Positions 61,350 through 64,000 of a DNA stretch of 64,000 nt are shown one piece after another. Both the position numbers and the translations under genes were made by a program. Every line of letters begins with the position of its first letter. Within the stretch, counting starts at the first letter, position 1. The stretch covers positions 2,770,501 to 2,834,500 of the forward strand of contig NZ_CP022222.1 of the NCBI RefSeq assembly GCF_009930815.1, written 5' to 3'. The notes beneath the pieces are model-generated. The model had not been told where the DNA came from. It ran no database searches and saw only the letters and a list, made by a program, of their open reading frames with translations. The DNA is from Bradyrhizobium sp. CCBAU 051011 (GTDB lineage: Bacteria > Pseudomonadota > Alphaproteobacteria > Rhizobiales > Xanthobacteraceae).

Positions 61350-62134
61350 CAGGTTGACGGGCTGACGAGGAATTTGAAGCCGTATTTCTCGAGGATGGTC
61401 TTTGCTGCCGTCGAACGCAGGAAGGCGAGATAATCGGAAGCCCCCGGCTTCGCAGTCGTCGTCGCCGCTACCGGATAGATGATCGCGGGATGGGAATCGG
61501 CCGGGAAGGTGCCGACGATCTTGACGCCGGGCTCGATCTTGGCGTCGGTGGCATAGACAATGCCCAGAACGGCCTCGCCGCGCGCCACCAGCGTCAGCGC
61601 GGCACGCACGCTTTCGGCCATCGCAAATTTCGGCTCGGCGGCCTGCCATGCGTCAAGCTTCTCCAGCGCCGCCTTGGCGTATTTGCCGGCGGGTACGGAT
61701 TTGACGTCGCCGGTGGCGATCCGGCCATCGCCCGCGAGCCTGGCGAGATCGAGGCCGGGGCCGATGTTCACATTGTCGGTCTTGGAGTTCTTCGGCGCGA
61801 TCAACACGATGCTGTTGCCGAGCAGATTGACCCGGCTCGATTCATTGATGGTCTTCCTGGAGGTCGCGTAATCCATCCAGTCGGTGTCGGCAGAGATGAA
61901 CACGTCGGCTGGTGCGCCCTGTTCGATCTGCCGGGCAAGCGCCGAGCTGGCGGCGTAGCTGACGGTGATCTTGGCTCCGGTCTTCGCGGTATAGGCGGCG
62001 TCGATCTCGTCTAGCGCGTTCTTCATCGAGGCCGCGGCAAACACCGTCAGGGATTTTTCCTGCGCGGCGGCGGGTGAGGGGGTGGTTGTTAGTGATATGG
62101 CGAAGGCCAGGAAAAGGCCGGCAAGACGATTCAT
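61349..62134 (-). CDS. modA: Molybdate-binding periplasmic protein
   Basis: About 261 residues from the ATG at 62134 (GGAG six bases upstream; ATG at 62146 possible). A signal peptide ends PAAAQ. ModA motifs: LTVFAAASMKNALDEIDAAY, VSYAASSALARQIEQGAPAD, VFISADTDWMDYATSRKTIN, NSIVLIAPKNS. It delivers molybdate to the ModBC transporter for molybdenum cofactor. I looked for a ModE-type palindrome upstream and saw none. Confidence 0.95.
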   Translation of the reverse strand: MNRLAGLFLAFAISLTTTPSPAAAQEKSLTVFAAASMKNALDEIDAAYTAKTGAKITVSYAASSALARQIEQGAPADVFISADTDWMDYATSRKTINESSRVNLLGNSIVLIAPKNSKTDNVNIGPGLDLARLAGDGRIATGDVKSVPAGKYAKAALEKLDAWQAAEPKFAMAESVRAALTLVARGEAVLGIVYATDAKIEPGVKIVGTFPADSHPAIIYPVAATTTAKPGASDYLAFLRSTAAKTILEKYGFKFLVSPST

Positions 62135-62344
62135 CGGGCGCTCCATGCATGTTGCGAGCGGCGGTTGCCGCGCGCAAAACAGGCGTTGGTTGGGTGAGAC
62201 GACCGTCGGAAGCGCCGTTCCGTGATCCCTGGTGGACTTGCGGTCGATCGGGATGTCGCCAGCCCTGACAATATCAGGATGGGGGCAGAGGTAAAGGCGG
62301 CTGCACCGCGTTGCAAGGTGCCGTCGGGCCGGCTTGCCGTACCG

Positions 62345-62869
62345 TTAATGATGATGGTGTCGCTTGTGCCCGCCGCTGCCGTAGCCGCGCAATTCCGCAT
62401 ATTTTGTCATTTGCGACGGGGTCAAAATGCGCCCCGTCGACAGATGATATTTCAGATGGGTCTCGCGCAGTATCCCCTGCGTGGCGGCGACGGCCGCGGT
62501 GGACGCTTTCAGGCTTTCCGGCGTGACGGTGCGGGTCGCAAACTGCTTGTCCAGTTCGGCTTCCTGCTCGATCAGCCTGGCGCCAAGCGGCATCGCCTCG
62601 GCCTTCATGGAATCGAACAGGCGCTGCATGCTGGCGCGCTGCTCGGTGGAGAGTTCGAGCTTGTCGGCGAGTTCGAGAACGTGCAACGGCCCCGGATAGC
62701 CGTTCAGTTCGGCCGCGAGCGCCAGGCCCATTCCGCGGCCGGCGCCGAGGTCGGCAATCTGCTGCTCGGATAGCGCCTTGATCGAGCGTGTCTGCATCCC
62801 CGCGTAGGGCGTTTGTGCATGCACGCTGGTGACGAAAGCGATGGATGCGATCACGGGCCAGATCTTCAT
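62345..62869 (-). CDS. Periplasmic Spy/CpxP-like protein with a His-rich tail
   Basis: 174 residues. GGAGAATATCG precedes the ATG at 62869. A signal peptide ends SVHAQ. The helical body resembles Spy/CpxP or CnrR-like proteins: LADKLELSTEQRASMQRLFD, then SMKAEAMPLGARLIEQEAEL, later LRETHLKYHLSTGRILTPSQ. The C-terminus HKRHHHH could bind metal ions. Such proteins act as periplasmic chaperones or metal sensors. It stands between modA and mepA in the same direction. Confidence 0.8.
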   Translation of the reverse strand: MKIWPVIASIAFVTSVHAQTPYAGMQTRSIKALSEQQIADLGAGRGMGLALAAELNGYPGPLHVLELADKLELSTEQRASMQRLFDSMKAEAMPLGARLIEQEAELDKQFATRTVTPESLKASTAAVAATQGILRETHLKYHLSTGRILTPSQMTKYAELRGYGSGGHKRHHHH

Positions 62870-62903
62870 CGATATTCTCCAGTGGGTCTGTTCGCTTACA
62901 TCG

Positions 62904-63851
62904 TCAGTGTTTTGCATCAGGGGCGTTCAGCACCGCCTTGCAGGCCGGCGGCAGCGACGCCATCGTCATCGGCGGCTTCGGTTTTGGCGGCACTTTCGGC
63001 GGCTTCGGATGCAGCACCGCATCGCTGAACCAGTAGGCGAGATCGGCAGGTTGGCAACCTTCGCCCTCGTTCGGCTCGGGTTGGCTCTCGCATTCGCCGG
63101 CGCCGGGCGGGCATCTGATGCGGATGTGGAAGTGATAGTCATGGCCGTACATCGGGCGCACCTTGTGCAGCCAGTATCGGTCCCCCTTGGCCTCGCGACA
63201 CAGCGCCTTCTTGATCGCGGCATTGACGAAGATGCGCTGCACGCTGGGCTCCTGCGCGGCGGCGCGGATAACGGCAAGATGCGTCGGCGTCCAGGCGTGC
63301 GGATCGATGTCGAGCCGATCGTTGCGCACCATCATCACCGCCGACATCTCCTCGCGCTCGTTGCGCGATAGTTGCCGGTTCGGCATCGGCGTCAGCCAGA
63401 TGTCGGCATCCAACCCCACCTGATGGCTGGCATGTCCGGTAAACATCGGCCCGCCGCGCGGCTGCGACATGTCGCCGACCAAGATGCCCGGCCAGCCGGC
63501 ATCTCGCCGTGCCCTTGCTGCCAGCCGTTTCACCAGCGCGACCAGATCGGGATGGCCCCAGTAACGATTGCGCGACAGCCGCATCACCTGCCAATTGTCG
63601 CCGTTGATCGGCAACCCTTCCGCGCCCGAGATGCAGCCATGGGCGTAAAATCCGTGCACGCGCGTCGGCATGGCCGCCGGCAGCAGCTTGCGGCCGAACA
63701 GCTCCTTGGCGGCGACATTGGGATCGTTGGGGTTGGCAAGCGGCGGCAGCGGCTTCGGATTGACCGTGCCCTTGTCCTGCGCCCATGCGCTGGCGGCATG
63801 GGCGGCGGCGATCAAGGTGATGAGCGGGATCAGAATCAGGCGAGGGTTCAT
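62904..63851 (-). CDS. mepA: Penicillin-insensitive murein DD-endopeptidase
   Basis: 315 residues with a signal peptide (ending ASAWAQ). It has the zinc-peptidase motifs of MepA: GPMFTGHASHQVGLDADIWL (His and Asp ligands) and YGHDYHFHIRIRCP (His). Cysteines match those of the family (HGCIS, CPPGAGEC, GCQPADL). It cleaves the D-alanyl-meso-diaminopimelate cross-links of peptidoglycan in the periplasm. The last ~50 residues are Pro/Lys-rich. It ends 34 bases before the Spy-like gene start. Confidence 0.95.
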   Translation of the reverse strand: MNPRLILIPLITLIAAAHAASAWAQDKGTVNPKPLPPLANPNDPNVAAKELFGRKLLPAAMPTRVHGFYAHGCISGAEGLPINGDNWQVMRLSRNRYWGHPDLVALVKRLAARARRDAGWPGILVGDMSQPRGGPMFTGHASHQVGLDADIWLTPMPNRQLSRNEREEMSAVMMVRNDRLDIDPHAWTPTHLAVIRAAAQEPSVQRIFVNAAIKKALCREAKGDRYWLHKVRPMYGHDYHFHIRIRCPPGAGECESQPEPNEGEGCQPADLAYWFSDAVLHPKPPKVPPKPKPPMTMASLPPACKAVLNAPDAKH

Positions 63852-64000
63852 CGGATCACTCTATTCACACCTAAGTAGCATGAAACGGGCAACAAGGGAC
63901 AAGCGCGGCAAACACAATGGCCCGGCCCCGCACGGCCACGGCCCACGCGCGGGAACAAGATTAACCCGGATTCGCGGCGCTTCTACGGTTGTCATTCAAT

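Noticed and set aside
62250..62290. Possible ModE box upstream of modA (CCTGACAATATCAGG)
   Set aside because: The palindrome has only five-base arms and does not match the ModE operator pattern I know.
1..64000. CRISPR arrays, complete tRNA or rRNA genes, complete insertion sequences
   Set aside because: I looked for regularly spaced repeats, cloverleaf patterns and transposase genes and saw none; only a tRNA 3' fragment and an intron relic are present.

Overview
The window reads as chromosome of a Bradyrhizobium-like alphaproteobacterium (Nitrobacteraceae). GC is high and there are many small secreted or one-helix membrane proteins of the kind typical of that genus, including a DUF3551 protein. 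HisKA_2/HWE-type kinases, TetR-controlled RND efflux, two CaiB-type CoA-transferases and a core block of map, ilvD and modABC fit the same assignment. Species is not assigned.

Two compartments are visible. From 1 to about 47.63 kb the DNA is accessory: gene fragments, duplications, frameshifts, chimeric ORFs, a group II intron relic and long gene-poor stretches, ending in a tyrosine recombinase (46137-47435). The right edge lies inside radC, whose reading frame leaves the family sequence just after its HNHP motif, so an integrative element most probably sits in the 3' part of radC. From about 47.63 kb to the end the DNA is core-like: radC (5' part), a Tat-exported metallo-beta-lactamase-fold protein, an SMP-30-like protein, map, an MscS channel, a CPA1-type antiporter, dodecin, a GrdB-like protein beside a CoA-transferase, ilvD, modABC, a Spy/CpxP-like protein and mepA.

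The left part (2-24 kb) is dominated by small envelope proteins and regulators. A 17-bp palindrome, AACTATACSGTATAGTT, occurs five times (8502, 10482, 12785, 19902, 20940), once degenerate, each time in front of a gene. Near two copies lie nearly identical TetR genes. The palindromes precede a kinase/two-adaptor/RND efflux operon, a small membrane protein, a small secreted protein and a patatin / acetoacetate decarboxylase / 3-hydroxybutyrate dehydrogenase operon. I infer one TetR regulon linking efflux, envelope proteins and ketone-body or lipid metabolism. At least six gene pairs between 3.5 and 20 kb are paralogous, so an old module has been duplicated and shuffled. One copy of the kinase is fused in frame to the N-terminal domain of a pyruvate-oxidase-type ThDP enzyme.

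The 27-38 kb block is a catabolic cluster: an IclR regulator, a divergent two-module extradiol-type dioxygenase, an NMT1-type ABC importer, a CoA-transferase, an enoyl-CoA hydratase-like protein, a thiolase-fold protein lacking the nucleophilic cysteine, its DUF35 partner, and an AMP-forming CoA ligase. It looks like uptake, CoA activation, side-chain shortening and ring cleavage of an aromatic acid. It is bracketed by a ~366-bp direct repeat (24701 and 37733) made from the 5' part of an oxidoreductase gene. From 38 to 45 kb come a frameshifted Crp/Fnr gene, a cluster of four hairpins, short conserved genes, a coiled-coil protein, a GFA-family enzyme, an adenylate cyclase, dispersed repeats, a group II intron relic and a chimeric TPR protein.
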